Assembly (NCBI RefSeq): GCF_001894825.1
Contig: NZ_BCWY01000027.1
Span: 50,250-114,249, forward strand
Direction of reading: 5' to 3'
Length of the DNA stretch: 64,000 nt
Source: Rhodococcus jostii NBRC 16295
Lineage (GTDB): Bacteria; Actinomycetota; Actinomycetes; Mycobacteriales; Mycobacteriaceae
Position numbers and translations under genes: made by a program. The notes beneath the pieces were generated by a model. It saw only the letters and a list, made by a program, of their open reading frames with translations. It ran no database searches and had not been told where the DNA came from. The first letter of the stretch is position 1. Each line of letters begins with the position of its first letter. Shown in pieces: positions 1-9,069 of the stretch.

Positions 1-327
1 TCGGCGGCCTTCGGCACCGACGGTGTCGGTTTCGCCGACGCGGCGCACGCGGGTGCGGCGCTCGGGGCCGGACTGGGCGGCGGCGTCGGTGCAGCAGAGG
101 CGCACCGGGGTGTCGTCGCCGCGGTCGCCGTCGGGCCCGAGAGTGTCGCGATCGGAACGGTCGACGGTGCCGGTCCCGCGCTGGTACTGAGCGGTCCGGG
201 AGGGCAGGCGCTCGTCGCGGATCCGGCCAAGGGCGTGGTGTGCGCCGCGGGACCGTCGCTCGCGGTCAATTTCCTTGCAGGTCAAGCGTGTCTCAGCGAC
301 GGCATAACAGTGTGGCGGCTTCCCTGA
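1..327 (+). CDS. C-terminal end of an unrecognised protein (partial)
   Basis: An open frame enters from the left edge and stops at TGA 325-327, giving the last 108 residues of a protein. The visible part is very rich in Ala, Gly and Val (for example AGAALGAGLGGGVGAAEA) and contains no motif I recognise. It ends in ITVWRLP. Codon use is like the neighbouring genes, with G or C at most third positions, so it is probably real coding sequence. The 5' part is outside the window and no function can be assigned. Confidence 0.6.
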   Translation, partial: SAAFGTDGVGFADAAHAGAALGAGLGGGVGAAEAHRGVVAAVAVGPESVAIGTVDGAGPALVLSGPGGQALVADPAKGVVCAAGPSLAVNFLAGQACLSDGITVWRLP

Positions 328-381
328 ACGGCACCCCGGTCCGCGTCGTATGGTGACGGTAGTCACAATGGGCTGACGCAA

Positions 382-402
382 CTGCCGTAGGACATACGGC
401 AG
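382..402. terminator. Short perfect hairpin before the serine hydrolase gene
   Basis: CTGCCGTA and TACGGCAG form an 8-bp perfect stem around the loop GGACA. It sits 55 bases after the stop of the partial upstream gene and 18 bases before the next start, with no T-tract. It could be a weak terminator for the upstream gene or a regulator site in the 5' UTR of the hydrolase. Confidence 0.35.
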
Positions 403-420
403 CGAGATCGGAGGTGGTCG

Positions 421-1629
421 ATGACGACCAGCGTTCGAGTTCCCCGGCCCGCGTCCGTGCCACGGACGGAGCTGCACGTCGATCCGCGGTTCCTGCCGCT
501 CGCCGACCGGTTCTTCGCGATGTACCGGCAACCTCAGCACGGTGGCGGGGCGCTCACCGCGTACTTCCGGGGTGAGAAAGTCCTCGACATCTGGGCGGGC
601 TGGGCAGACCGCGACCGCCGGTGGGACCGCGACACGATGGCCCTGTCGTTCTCGACGGGAAAGGGTGTGGCCAGCACCGTCGTCCACAGGCTCGCCGAGC
701 GTCGGCTGATCGACTACGACGCTCCGGTGGCGCGCTACTGGCCCGAATTCGGCGCGGCAGGCAAGGACGACATCACCGTCCGGGATCTGCTCACGCACCG
801 CGCCGGGCTGCACAAGGTGCGGGGGCTGATGCGGAGCCCACTCGATCTCCTCGAATACGACGCCGTCGTGCAGGCCCTCGCGGCCACCCGGGCGGATCCG
901 CGCCGCCTGCGCGGTCCCGGATATCACGCCGTCACCTACGGCTGGTTGGTGGCCGAACTGATCGCCCGTGTCACCGGAAAACCGTTCGTGCAGGTCGTGC
1001 ACGACGAGATCGCCGGTCCGCTCGGCGTCGACGACTTCTGGTATCAGGTTCCCGGACACCACCGTCCGCGAATCGCGAAACTGTTTCCGCACATCAACCC
1101 GGCCGGACTCAACTGGGAACTCACTTCGAACGTGCTGTCTCTCGTCGGGCCCACCCGCGGACTCGCCGAGGCGGCGATGCCGCAGGGGTTCGACGTGCTG
1201 GTCCGGAATCCCGCGGTGCACGACGCGGTGATGCCCGGCTGGAACGGCGTGTTCAGCGCGCGGGCCCTCGCCCGGATGTACGGGGCCATCGCCAACGGCG
1301 GCAAGATCGACGGCCGCCGGTTCCTGCGCAAGTCCACCATCGCGCAGATGTCGGAGGTGCAGACCCGCGACCGCGACTACGTCCTCGGCATCCGGCCACA
1401 CTGGTCGCTCGGCTACCACCGGCCGCTCCTCGCGACGACGCGGGAACAACCGCGGAACGCGATCGGGCACTACGGCGTCGGCGGGTCCGGCGCCTACGCC
1501 GACCTCGACAGCGGACTGTCGCTGGGTTTCGTCACCAACCGGCTCGGCAGTTCTCTCACGGCTCTCGGTGATCTTCGTCTGGCCCGGCTCGGTGTCGAGG
1601 CGCAGGCGATCGTCCGGAACGGCAAGTAA
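421..1629 (+). CDS. Beta-lactamase-fold serine hydrolase / esterase
   Basis: This 402-residue protein belongs to the class C beta-lactamase-like serine hydrolases (EstB / lipolytic family, Pfam Beta-lactamase). The nucleophile motif SxxK is S78-T-G-K81, the second catalytic tyrosine is probably Y173 in the segment VTYGW, and the third motif region is the [10 protein letters not shown] stretch near residue 350. No signal peptide or membrane segment is visible, so a cytoplasmic esterase acting on small acyl esters is more likely than a true beta-lactamase. The ATG start follows GGAGGTGG at good spacing. It is 17 bases upstream of the dodecin gene and may be cotranscribed with it. The substrate cannot be read from the sequence. 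Confidence 0.85.
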   Translation: MTTSVRVPRPASVPRTELHVDPRFLPLADRFFAMYRQPQHGGGALTAYFRGEKVLDIWAGWADRDRRWDRDTMALSFSTGKGVASTVVHRLAERRLIDYDAPVARYWPEFGAAGKDDITVRDLLTHRAGLHKVRGLMRSPLDLLEYDAVVQALAATRADPRRLRGPGYHAVTYGWLVAELIARVTGKPFVQVVHDEIAGPLGVDDFWYQVPGHHRPRIAKLFPHINPAGLNWELTSNVLSLVGPTRGLAEAAMPQGFDVLVRNPAVHDAVMPGWNGVFSARALARMYGAIANGGKIDGRRFLRKSTIAQMSEVQTRDRDYVLGIRPHWSLGYHRPLLATTREQPRNAIGHYGVGGSGAYADLDSGLSLGFVTNRLGSSLTALGDLRLARLGVEAQAIVRNGK

Positions 1630-1646
1630 CCACGAAAGGAATCCTG

Positions 1647-1868
1647 ATGAGTGATCACGTGTACCGGGTCGTCGAGGTCGTCGGTTCGTCGAGCGACAGC
1701 ACCGACGCGGCCATCAAGAACGCCATCGCGCGGACCAACGAGACCGTGCGCAACGTCGAATGGTTCGAAGTGGTCGAGACCAGGGGCCACGTCGAGAACG
1801 GCGCCGTCGCGCACTACCAGGTCACCCTGAAGGTCGGATTCCGCGTGGAGCCGGGCGATGCGGTCTGA
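1647..1868 (+). CDS. Dodecin (flavin-binding protein)
   Basis: The 73-residue product matches the dodecin family along its full length, which normally is about 70 residues. Dodecins assemble into hollow dodecamers that store or buffer riboflavin, FMN or CoA. The flavin-stacking tryptophan is W39 in the segment VEWFEV, and the conserved glutamine is Q58 in [11 protein letters not shown]. The ATG start has an AAAGGAA ribosome site about 9 bases upstream. It lies directly downstream of the serine hydrolase and upstream of a flavoprotein reductase, a fitting but not necessarily functional neighbourhood. Confidence 0.92.
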   Translation: MSDHVYRVVEVVGSSSDSTDAAIKNAIARTNETVRNVEWFEVVETRGHVENGAVAHYQVTLKVGFRVEPGDAV

Positions 1869-1884
1869 CCTTCTCGCACAAAAG

Positions 1885-1898
1885 TGGAACACGTTATA
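1885..1898. promoter_or_regulatory. KstR-like operator overlapping the -10 box of the ferredoxin reductase gene
   Basis: The 14-mer TGGAACACGTTATA fits the KstR consensus TnnAACnnGTTnnA exactly at its fixed positions. It overlaps a -10-like TATAGT at 1895-1900 and lies 54 bases upstream of the reductase start, a repressing position. KstR is the known repressor of sterol catabolism genes in mycobacteria and rhodococci. Its action here is inferred from the motif only. Confidence 0.5.
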
Positions 1899-1951
1899 GT
1901 CTGGTGTCACATTTCGACGACTGACTGCGCGTACCCAGGTAGGGGAGAACC

Positions 1952-3631
1952 GTGGCTTATGTGATCACGCAGCCGTGCTGCAACGACGCCTCGTGCGTCG
2001 ATGTCTGTCCGGTCAACTGCATCCATCCCACACCGGACGAGAAACCGTTCGCGACCACGGAAATGCTGTACATCGACCCGGACACCTGCATCGACTGCGG
2101 GGCCTGCGTCGAGGAGTGCCCGGTGGAGGCGATCTACGCGGAGAACGACCTCGACGAGGTCGACGAGCCGTACCTCGACATCAACGCGCAGTACTACACC
2201 AAGCACCCCATCGGCCCCGACTGGCCGGAGCCGCTCACGCTGCCGCAGATCGACGCCGCGCTCGGCACCCTCCACGTCGCGGTGGTGGGGTCCGGGCCGG
2301 CCGCCTGTTACGCCGCGATGGAACTGACCGCTAAGCCGCGCGTCGAGGTCGACATCTTCGACCGCCTGCCCACCCCGTACGGTCTGGTGCGCGCCGGTGT
2401 CGCGCCGGACCATCCGGGCACCAAGGGCGTCACCGACCAGTTCCGCTCGGTCGTCGGCAAGCGCACGGTGCACTGCCACTTCAACGTGGAGGTGGGCCGC
2501 GACGTGAGCCACGAGGAACTGCTCGCGCACCACCACGCCGTGATCTACGCGGTCGGTGCGGCCGGCGACCGTGCGCTGGGCATACCCGGTGAGGATCTCG
2601 TCGGCAGCCACGCCGCCACCGAATTCGTCGCCTGGTACAACGGTCATCCCGACTACGCCGACCGCACGTTCGACCTGTCGGGGGAGCGGGCCGTCATCGT
2701 CGGCAACGGCAACGTGGCCCTCGACGTGGCCCGCATCCTCGTCACCGACCCGGAGGTCCTGGCCAAGACGGATCTCGCGGACCACGCACTCGAGGCGCTG
2801 CGGGCCAGCAAGATCCGTGAAGTCGTGATTCTCGGCCGCCGTGGGCCCGCCCAGGCCGCGTACACCAACCCCGAACTCCTGGCACTCGGGCGCATGCCGA
2901 ACGTGGACATCGTCGTCGACCCGGACGAAGCGGTACTCGACCCCGCGAGCCGCGCGTTCATCGACGGCGACGAGGCCGAGCCGTGGCAGCGCCACAAGGT
3001 GAAGCAGGTCGAGGACTTCGCCCGCCGCACCGCCGACCCGGCGAAGAAGCGGATCGTGCTGAGCTTCCTGGCATCGCCCGTCGAGATTCTCGGCACCGGC
3101 GCCGTCGAATCGGTGCGCATCGCCCGGAACGAGATGGTCGCGGACGCGTCCGGCACGCTCAGCGCCAAACCCTCCGACGACACCACAACGCTCGACACCG
3201 GCCTGGTGCTGCGCTCGATCGGCTACCGCGGTCAGCCGGTGGCCGGCATCCCCTTCGACGACCGGCGCGGCGTCATCCCCAACGAGAACGGCCGGGTGAT
3301 CGATCCGGAGACCGGCACGCCGGTGCCCGGCGTGTACGTCGCGGGCTGGATCAAGCGGGGGCCGACGGGTGTGATCGGCACCAACAAGTACTGCTCCGCG
3401 GAGACCGTCACGATGGTGATCGACGACTTCGCCGCCGGGCGGCTCGACGCGCCCGCCGACCGTGAGGGCCTCGACCGGCTGATCGCCGAGCGCGCGCCGG
3501 ACGCCGTCGACTACCAGGGCTGGCAGCGCATCGACAAGACGGAGCGCGCCGGCGGCAAGGCCACAGGCCGCACCCGCGCCAAACTGATCACCATCGAGAG
3601 CATGCTGGCCGCTGCCCGTGCCGATACCTGA
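1952..3631 (+). CDS. fprB: Ferredoxin / ferredoxin-NADP+ reductase fusion (FprB type)
   Basis: The 559-residue protein joins an N-terminal ferredoxin domain to an adrenodoxin-reductase-like domain, the architecture of M. tuberculosis FprB (about 575 residues). Residues 1-70 carry two cysteine clusters (C9, C10, C15, C19, C23 and the CIDCGACVEECP segment), which fits a 7Fe ferredoxin. The FAD-binding GxGxxA motif is VAVVGSGPAACYAA near residue 110, the NADPH-binding segment VIVGNGNVALDVA is near residue 250, and the C-terminal WIKRGPTGVIGTNK segment is typical. It transfers electrons between NADPH and ferredoxins or P450 systems in the cytoplasm. The start is GTG after AGGGGAGA. A KstR-like site lies in its promoter, so expression may respond to sterol-derived CoA thioesters. 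Confidence 0.93.
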   Translation: MAYVITQPCCNDASCVDVCPVNCIHPTPDEKPFATTEMLYIDPDTCIDCGACVEECPVEAIYAENDLDEVDEPYLDINAQYYTKHPIGPDWPEPLTLPQIDAALGTLHVAVVGSGPAACYAAMELTAKPRVEVDIFDRLPTPYGLVRAGVAPDHPGTKGVTDQFRSVVGKRTVHCHFNVEVGRDVSHEELLAHHHAVIYAVGAAGDRALGIPGEDLVGSHAATEFVAWYNGHPDYADRTFDLSGERAVIVGNGNVALDVARILVTDPEVLAKTDLADHALEALRASKIREVVILGRRGPAQAAYTNPELLALGRMPNVDIVVDPDEAVLDPASRAFIDGDEAEPWQRHKVKQVEDFARRTADPAKKRIVLSFLASPVEILGTGAVESVRIARNEMVADASGTLSAKPSDDTTTLDTGLVLRSIGYRGQPVAGIPFDDRRGVIPNENGRVIDPETGTPVPGVYVAGWIKRGPTGVIGTNKYCSAETVTMVIDDFAAGRLDAPADREGLDRLIAERAPDAVDYQGWQRIDKTERAGGKATGRTRAKLITIESMLAAARADT

Positions 3632-3666
3632 TCGTGAGCTCTTCTTGACCGCTCGGTGACTCCGCG

Positions 3667-3702
3667 TGCCCGCAGGCCGCGGAGCGGCAACGATTGCGGG
3701 CA
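3667..3702 (+). terminator. Nested hairpin after the ferredoxin reductase gene
   Basis: TGCCCGCA (3667-3674) pairs with TGCGGGCA (3695-3702), and an inner CCGC/GCGG stem lies inside the loop. It is 36 bases after the reductase stop, where an intrinsic terminator would be expected. No T-run follows, as is common in actinobacteria. Confidence 0.45.
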
Positions 3703-3800
3703 AATTGCTCGTGGCCGGATGATGTGTGTTAATGGCAGTGCGCGATTGATAGGTCCGTCGGGGACGCGCGTTGTACACGTCGTCGAACGAGAGTGGTCAT

Positions 3801-4721
3801 ATGGGCAAGTCAGGAATCGGTTTTTCCAGGAACAAGCACTGGTCTTCGCGCGTCGCTGTCGCACTGACCGGCGCTGTGGTGTCGGGAACGGCACTGGTGG
3901 GGGCCGCGCAGGCCGCACCGCTGTTTCCCGGTGGACCCGAGATCCCGGCCCTTCCCGCGCTGCCGGGTCTGCCCGGCGCGCCGCAACTCCCGCTTCCGGA
4001 ACCGGCACCCGCGCCGGCGAACTTCTCGGCTCCCTCCCTCAACCCGGGTGCGGGCGAGGTCGTGGGTGTCGCACAGCCGGTGATCATCCGGTTCAACGAG
4101 GCGATCGGCGACCGCGCCGCCGCCGAGCGCGCTATCAAGGTCACCACCAGCCAGCCGGTCGAGGGTGGCTTCTACTGGATCAACGACAGCCAGGTGCGGT
4201 GGAAGCCCACCGAGTTCTGGCCCGCGAACACCGAGGTCACCGTGGACGCCGGCGATTCGCACTCCACGTTCACCATCGGTGACGCGTTCGTGGCGACCGC
4301 GGACGACAACACCAAGCAGATCACGGTCACCCGCAACGGCGAGGTGGTCAAGACCATGCCGACGTCGATGGGCAAGACCGACCACGAGACACCGAACGGC
4401 ACGTACATCATCGGCGACAAGTTCCGGGACATGTACATGGACTCCTCCACGTACGGTGTGCCGGTCGACTCCGCGGAGGGGTACCGCACCTACGTCGAGT
4501 ACGCCACCCGCATGTCGTACAGCGGCATCTTCGTCCATGCCGCACCGTGGTCGGTGGACGCCCAGGGCAACACCGACGTCAGCCATGGCTGCCTCAACGT
4601 CAGCACCGAGGACGCCAAGTGGTTCTACGAGAACTCGAAGAAGGGCGATGCCGTCGTCGTGCAGAACACCGCCGGCGGCGTGCTGAACGGCTCCGACGGT
4701 CTCGGCGACTGGAACCGCTGA
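3801..4721 (+). CDS. L,D-transpeptidase (YkuD domain), exported
   Basis: This 306-residue protein is an L,D-transpeptidase that makes 3-3 cross-links in peptidoglycan or attaches proteins to it. It has an N-terminal signal segment ([22 protein letters not shown]), a Pro/Ala-rich stretch, an Ig-like domain around residues 75-165 and a C-terminal YkuD domain. The catalytic motif is SHGCLN with the nucleophilic cysteine, preceded by the conserved IFVHAA histidine. The ATG at 3801 is preferred because GAACGAGAG lies just upstream. A TTG ten codons earlier is open but has no ribosome site. The gene stands alone and ends at a strong hairpin at 4744-4777. The layout resembles mycobacterial Ldt proteins, though it is shorter than LdtMt2. 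Confidence 0.9.
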   Translation: MGKSGIGFSRNKHWSSRVAVALTGAVVSGTALVGAAQAAPLFPGGPEIPALPALPGLPGAPQLPLPEPAPAPANFSAPSLNPGAGEVVGVAQPVIIRFNEAIGDRAAAERAIKVTTSQPVEGGFYWINDSQVRWKPTEFWPANTEVTVDAGDSHSTFTIGDAFVATADDNTKQITVTRNGEVVKTMPTSMGKTDHETPNGTYIIGDKFRDMYMDSSTYGVPVDSAEGYRTYVEYATRMSYSGIFVHAAPWSVDAQGNTDVSHGCLNVSTEDAKWFYENSKKGDAVVVQNTAGGVLNGSDGLGDWNR

Positions 4722-4743
4722 ACCTGATCTGATCACGCACGTT

Positions 4744-4777
4744 CCGTAGCCCGCACAGTTCAATGTGCGGGCTACGG
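4744..4777 (+). terminator. Strong intrinsic-type terminator after the L,D-transpeptidase gene
   Basis: CCGTAGCCCGCACA and TGTGCGGGCTACGG form a perfect 14-bp stem with the 6-base loop GTTCAA, 23 bases after the stop codon. It separates the transpeptidase from the ugp operon and rules out the in-frame GTG at 4765, inside the stem, as the ugpA start. Confidence 0.8.
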
Positions 4778-4866
4778 CAATTTACCGGCTATTCGTTATC
4801 GGTCGTCAGACTGCCGCAGTGAGATCTGGTCCGGAACGAACCCTGCCGTCGCCGGGAAAGCAGGGA

Positions 4867-5751
4867 ATGCTCGGGCGTCCGTGGCGGGACTACGCGCTGT
4901 TCGTGGCGCTGGTGGGCCCCAATCTGGTTCTGCTCGTTCTGTTCACCTACCGCCCGCTGGTCGACAACATCCGGCTGTCGTTCTTCGACTGGAACATCGC
5001 CGACCCCGTCGCCACCTTCGTCGGCTGGGGCAACTACCGCGAGTGGTGGAGCCGTCCTGACACTTGGCAGATCGTCGGGAACACCGTCGTGTTCACCGTT
5101 GCCACCGTGGCGGGGTCGATGGTCGCGGGTCTCGCACTCGCCCTGCTGCTGGACCGTAAGCTGCACGGCCGCAACCTTGTTCGGTCGGCGATCTTCGCGC
5201 CGTTCGTCATCTCGGGCGCCGCGATCGGAGTGGCCTTCCAATTCGTGTTCGATCCCCGGTTCGGGCTGATCCAGGACCTCCTGCACCGCGTGGGTGTCGA
5301 CTCCGTTCCCGACTTCTATCAGGATCCGCACTGGGCGCTGTTCATGGTGACGGTCACCTATATGTGGAAGAACCTCGGCTACACGTTCGTGATCTACCTT
5401 GCGGCACTGCAGGGTACGCGGCGCGAGCTGACGGAGGCCGCGGAGATCGACGGGGCGAGCACGTGGACGACGTTCCGCCGGGTCGTGCTCCCGCAGCTGC
5501 GTCCCACCACCTACTTCCTCTCGATCACGGTGATGCTGGGCTCCCTTCAGGTGTTCGACATCATCAACGTGATGACCCGGGGTGGTCCGCTCGGCACCGG
5601 AACCACCACGATGGTCTACCAGGTCTACAACGAGTCGTTCCGCAACTTCCGCGCCGGTTACGGCGCCACGGTCGCGACGATCATGTTCCTGGTCCTGCTC
5701 GGAATCACCGTCTACCAGGTGCGGATCATGGATCGCGGTGACGGCCGGTGA
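4867..5751 (+). CDS. ugpA: Glycerol-3-phosphate-type ABC transporter permease UgpA
   Basis: UgpA is the first of two inner-membrane permeases of a MalFG-type importer. The sequence shows six hydrophobic segments and the EAA loop that contacts the ATPase (EAAEIDGASTWTTFRRVVLP). The start chosen is ATG 4867 (MLGRPWRDYALF), preceded by GGGAAAG. An in-frame GTG at 4819 is an alternative, and GTG 4765 lies inside the upstream terminator. The stop overlaps the ugpE start by four bases (GTGA), so the two are translationally coupled. The order ugpA-ugpE-ugpB-ugpC equals that of M. tuberculosis, where the binding protein takes glycerophosphodiesters such as glycerophosphocholine. The substrate here is inferred from that match. 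Confidence 0.88.
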   Translation: MLGRPWRDYALFVALVGPNLVLLVLFTYRPLVDNIRLSFFDWNIADPVATFVGWGNYREWWSRPDTWQIVGNTVVFTVATVAGSMVAGLALALLLDRKLHGRNLVRSAIFAPFVISGAAIGVAFQFVFDPRFGLIQDLLHRVGVDSVPDFYQDPHWALFMVTVTYMWKNLGYTFVIYLAALQGTRRELTEAAEIDGASTWTTFRRVVLPQLRPTTYFLSITVMLGSLQVFDIINVMTRGGPLGTGTTTMVYQVYNESFRNFRAGYGATVATIMFLVLLGITVYQVRIMDRGDGR

Positions 5752-6650
5752 CCGCGGACACCGTGCGTGACCAGCGCAGCACGGATGTGCCGGTGACGGC
5801 GGAGGACGCGATCCGTGACCATCGCCGGCGGGAAGCGGTCGTGACGGCCCTCGGGTACGCCGCGATGGTGGCCGTGCTGGTGATGGTGGCACTGCCGCTG
5901 TACTGGATCGTGATGACGTCGTTCAAGGATCGCCCGGACGTATACACCATCCCGGTCACGTGGTGGCCCGGCACCTTTCATCCCGAGAACTACTCCGAGG
6001 CCACCACGGCGGTGCCGTTCTGGACGTTCCTGCGCAACTCGGTGATCATCACCGGGGTGCTGGCCGTCGTGAAGTTCACGCTCGGCGTGTTCAGCGCCTA
6101 TGGGCTGGTGTTCCTGCGGTTCCCGGGCAAGAACCTCGTGTTCCTCGGCATCATCGCCGCGTTGATGGTGCCCAACCAGATCACGGTCATCTCCAACTAC
6201 GCACTCGTCGCCGAATGGGGCTGGCGGAACAGCTTTCACGGCATCATCGTTCCGCTCGCCGGGGTCGCGTTCGGCACGTTCCTGATGCGCAACCACTTCC
6301 TGTCGATACCCACCGAAATCATCGAGGCGGCGCGGATGGACGGCGCCGGCCACGTCCGGCTGCTGTGGCGGGTGGTCCTGCCGGTGTCCGGCCCCACCAT
6401 GGTCGCGTTCGCGATCATCACCGTCGTCACCGAGTGGAACGAATACCTGTGGCCGTTCCTGATGGCCGACGACGCGTCCGTGGCGCCGTTGCCGATCGGG
6501 CTGACCCAGCTCCAGAACAACGACGGGCTCACCAACTGGGGTCCGGTGATGGCGGGGACGGTGCTCACCATGCTTCCGATCCTTGCGGTTTTCCTTGTGC
6601 TGCAACGGCACATGATCAAGGGCCTCACATCGGGTGCGGTCAAGGGATAG
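5748..6650 (+). CDS. ugpE: Glycerol-3-phosphate-type ABC transporter permease UgpE
   Basis: This 300-residue second permease of the ugp importer has the usual six membrane segments and an EAA loop (EAARMDGAGHVRLLWRVVLP). The first hydrophobic segment (ALGYAAMVAVLVMVALPLYWIV) follows a charged N-terminal tail of about 40 residues. It starts at GTG in a GTGA overlap with ugpA, which fixes the start and implies coupled translation. It forms the membrane channel with UgpA, receives substrate from the lipoprotein UgpB, and is energised by UgpC. The family assignment is firm and the substrate is inferred from operon order. Confidence 0.9.
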   Translation: MTADTVRDQRSTDVPVTAEDAIRDHRRREAVVTALGYAAMVAVLVMVALPLYWIVMTSFKDRPDVYTIPVTWWPGTFHPENYSEATTAVPFWTFLRNSVIITGVLAVVKFTLGVFSAYGLVFLRFPGKNLVFLGIIAALMVPNQITVISNYALVAEWGWRNSFHGIIVPLAGVAFGTFLMRNHFLSIPTEIIEAARMDGAGHVRLLWRVVLPVSGPTMVAFAIITVVTEWNEYLWPFLMADDASVAPLPIGLTQLQNNDGLTNWGPVMAGTVLTMLPILAVFLVLQRHMIKGLTSGAVKG

Positions 6651-6667
6651 CGGACACGAGGAGAGAC

Positions 6668-7987
6668 ATGAATCGGATGAATCGTCGGGGATTCCTCGGG
6701 CTGGCCGGTGCGGTGGCGGCCGGCGCCGCGCTGACGGCGTGCGCGGGATCCGGGTCGGGTTCGTCTGCGACCTCCGGTGCGGCCGGTGACGCGAACACCA
6801 TCACGTTCTGGTCCAACCACCCCGGCAAGTCCCAGGACGTCGAACGCGAGCTGATCAACCGGTTCCAGGCCAGGTACCCCGAACTCACGGTGAATCTCGT
6901 CGACGGCGGCAAGAACTACGAGGAGGTGTCGCAGAAGTTCAACGCCGCACTGTCGGGCGGCGAACTCCCCGACGTCGTCGTCCTGTCGGACGTCTGGTGG
7001 TTCAACTACGCCCTCACCGGTGCCATCGAGCCCCTCGACGGGCTGTTCGGGGAGGTCGGCGTCGACTCCGCCGACTACGTCGACTCATTGCTCGCCGACT
7101 ACCTGTTCCAGGGCATGCACTACGCGCTCCCGTACGCCCGGTCGACGCCGCTGTTCTACTACAACAAGCAGGTGTGGGCGCAGGCCGGCCTGCCCGACCG
7201 CGGTCCCGCCACCTGGCAGGAGTTCGACCAGTGGGGTCCCGAACTGCAGAAGGTGATGGGCGGCGGCAAGCTGGCCCACGGCTGGGGCGACGCCAAGAAC
7301 TACCTCGGCTGGACGTTCGAGGGACCGGTCTGGACGTTCGGCGGCGCCTACTCCGATCAGTGGGATCTGAAGTTCGGCGACGAGAAGACGATCGCCGCGG
7401 GGACGTTCCTGAAGGACATGATCCACACGAAGAAGTACGCGGCCGTGTCCAGTGACATCGCCAACGAGTTCGGCGCCGGCATCGTCGCCTCGACCATCGC
7501 CTCGACCGGGGACCTGTCGGGGATCACCAAGTCCGCCGCCTTCGACTTCGGCACCGCCTTCCTGCCGGCGTCGGGTGCGCCGGGCTGCCCGACGGGTGGC
7601 GCGGGCCTCGCCGTTCCGGCGCGAATCTCCGACGAGCGGAAGAAGAACGCGCTGAAGTTCATCGACTTCGTGACGAACGGCGAGAACACCGCATACTTCT
7701 CCCAGAACGTCGGATACATGCCCGTCCGCAAATCCGCTGTCGAGGACCCGAGCATGAAGGCGTACCTCGACGCCAATCCCAACGCGCGCACCGCCGTCGA
7801 CCAGCTCGCGAAGACCCGGTCGCAGGACTACGCCCGTGTGTTCGTGCCCGGCGGCGACCAGATCATCGGCACCGGACTCGAACAGATCGCCCTCCAGAAC
7901 GCGGATGTGGCAGCGACGTTCGCCGGTGTCGGGGCGCAACTGCAGCAGATCATCGACCGCCAGATCACACCCAAGCTGCCCCAGTAG
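6668..7987 (+). CDS. ugpB: Glycerol-3-phosphate-type ABC transporter substrate-binding lipoprotein UgpB
   Basis: The 439-residue product is an extracytoplasmic solute-binding protein of the MalE/UgpB cluster. It starts at ATG 6668 after GAGGAGAGA, with RRGFLGLAG followed by a lipobox ending in LTAC. This gives an exported, lipid-anchored protein with a twin-arginine-like signal. The mature part begins with a Gly/Ser linker and continues with the typical ITFWSNHPGKSQDVERELINRF opening and the YNKQVWAQAGL segment found in sugar and glycerophosphate binders. It delivers substrate to UgpAE. It lies 17 bases after ugpE and 17 before ugpC in one operon. In M. tuberculosis the orthologue binds glycerophosphocholine. 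That specificity is inferred. Confidence 0.9.
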   Translation: MNRMNRRGFLGLAGAVAAGAALTACAGSGSGSSATSGAAGDANTITFWSNHPGKSQDVERELINRFQARYPELTVNLVDGGKNYEEVSQKFNAALSGGELPDVVVLSDVWWFNYALTGAIEPLDGLFGEVGVDSADYVDSLLADYLFQGMHYALPYARSTPLFYYNKQVWAQAGLPDRGPATWQEFDQWGPELQKVMGGGKLAHGWGDAKNYLGWTFEGPVWTFGGAYSDQWDLKFGDEKTIAAGTFLKDMIHTKKYAAVSSDIANEFGAGIVASTIASTGDLSGITKSAAFDFGTAFLPASGAPGCPTGGAGLAVPARISDERKKNALKFIDFVTNGENTAYFSQNVGYMPVRKSAVEDPSMKAYLDANPNARTAVDQLAKTRSQDYARVFVPGGDQIIGTGLEQIALQNADVAATFAGVGAQLQQIIDRQITPKLPQ

Positions 7988-8004
7988 GAGGAGAAGGAAC
8001 TTTC

Positions 8005-9069
8005 ATGGCCAACGTGCAGTTCGCAGGCGTCACCCACCGCTATCCCGGAGCCGATCGACCCGCGGTCGATCGCCTGGACCTCGACATCGCGGACGGTGAG
8101 TTCCTCGTCCTGGTCGGTCCGTCGGGGTGCGGCAAGTCGACCAGCCTGCGGATGCTGGCCGGCCTCGAAGCCGTCGAGGCCGGCCGGATCGAGATCGGCG
8201 GCAGCGACGTCACCGCGCTGCCGCCCCGGGCACGCGACGTGGCCATGGTGTTCCAGAGTTACGCGTTGTATCCGAACATGACCGTCGCCGACAACATGGG
8301 TTTCGCGCTCCGCAACGCCGGCGTCGGGAAGGTGGAACGCACCGCGCGAGTGCTGGAGGCGGCGCGGATGCTCGAACTGGAACCCCTGCTGGATCGTAAA
8401 CCCGCCAAACTGTCCGGCGGGCAGCGTCAGCGGGTGGCGATGGGCCGGGCCATCGTGCGGCACCCCAAGGTGTTCTGCATGGACGAACCGCTGAGCAACC
8501 TCGACGCGAAGCTGCGGGTGAGTACCCGGTCGCAGATCGCGGGGCTGCAGCGCAGGCTCGGCACGACCACCGTCTACGTCACGCACGACCAGGTGGAGGC
8601 CATGACGATGGGCGACCGGGTGGCGGTCATGCAGGGTGGGCGACTCCAGCAGGTCGCTCGCCCGCGTGAGCTGTACGACAACCCGGTCAACACATTCGTC
8701 GCCGGATTCATCGGTTCGCCCGGAATGAACCTCATGGACACCCCGGTCCGGGACGGCGCCGCCGAATTGGGCGACCTGCGGATTCCGGTGCCGCACTCGG
8801 CGATCGGGGACGAGTCCGTCATCGTCGGCGTGCGCCCGGAGTCGTGGACGCTGGTGGGGTCGTGGCGGAAGGACTCCTACACGGTGGAGGCGGACCTCCT
8901 CGAGGAACTCGGTGCGGAGTCGTTCGTGTACGCGTCCGGCACGACCGGAAGGGTGGTGGTGCGGGTAGACCGCACCCGCACCGTCGCCGCGGGGGAGCGG
9001 GTGCACCTGCAGCCCACACCGGGTGAGGTGTACTTCTTCTCCGCGGCGACGGGTGACCGCCTGCGCTAG
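8005..9069 (+). CDS. ugpC: ABC transporter ATPase UgpC
   Basis: The 354-residue ATPase energises the ugp importer. Motifs in order are Walker A GPSGCGKST, Q-loop VFQSYALYPNMT, signature LSGGQRQRVAMGRA, Walker B VFCMDEPLSNLD and H-loop VYVTHDQ. The C-terminal 120 residues form the TOBE/MalK regulatory domain (VIVGVRPESW). The ATG start follows AGGAGGAGAAGGA. It is the last gene of the operon. Its TAG stop (9067-9069) directly abuts the stop codon of the convergent zmp1 gene with no spacer, so any terminator must lie inside coding sequence. Confidence 0.93.
   Translation: MANVQFAGVTHRYPGADRPAVDRLDLDIADGEFLVLVGPSGCGKSTSLRMLAGLEAVEAGRIEIGGSDVTALPPRARDVAMVFQSYALYPNMTVADNMGFALRNAGVGKVERTARVLEAARMLELEPLLDRKPAKLSGGQRQRVAMGRAIVRHPKVFCMDEPLSNLDAKLRVSTRSQIAGLQRRLGTTTVYVTHDQVEAMTMGDRVAVMQGGRLQQVARPRELYDNPVNTFVAGFIGSPGMNLMDTPVRDGAAELGDLRIPVPHSAIGDESVIVGVRPESWTLVGSWRKDSYTVEADLLEELGAESFVYASGTTGRVVVRVDRTRTVAAGERVHLQPTPGEVYFFSAATGDRLR

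Noticed and set aside
1907..3778. Long open frame of 623 codons on the minus strand opposite the ferredoxin reductase
   Set aside because: It mirrors the codon bias of the real gene on the other strand and shows low-complexity Arg/Val/Asp-rich sequence with no domain. It is a GC-rich antisense shadow.
4765..4866. Longer N-terminus of UgpA from GTG 4765
   Set aside because: The GTG lies inside a 14-bp-stem terminator and has no ribosome site. ATG 4867 fits the family start.
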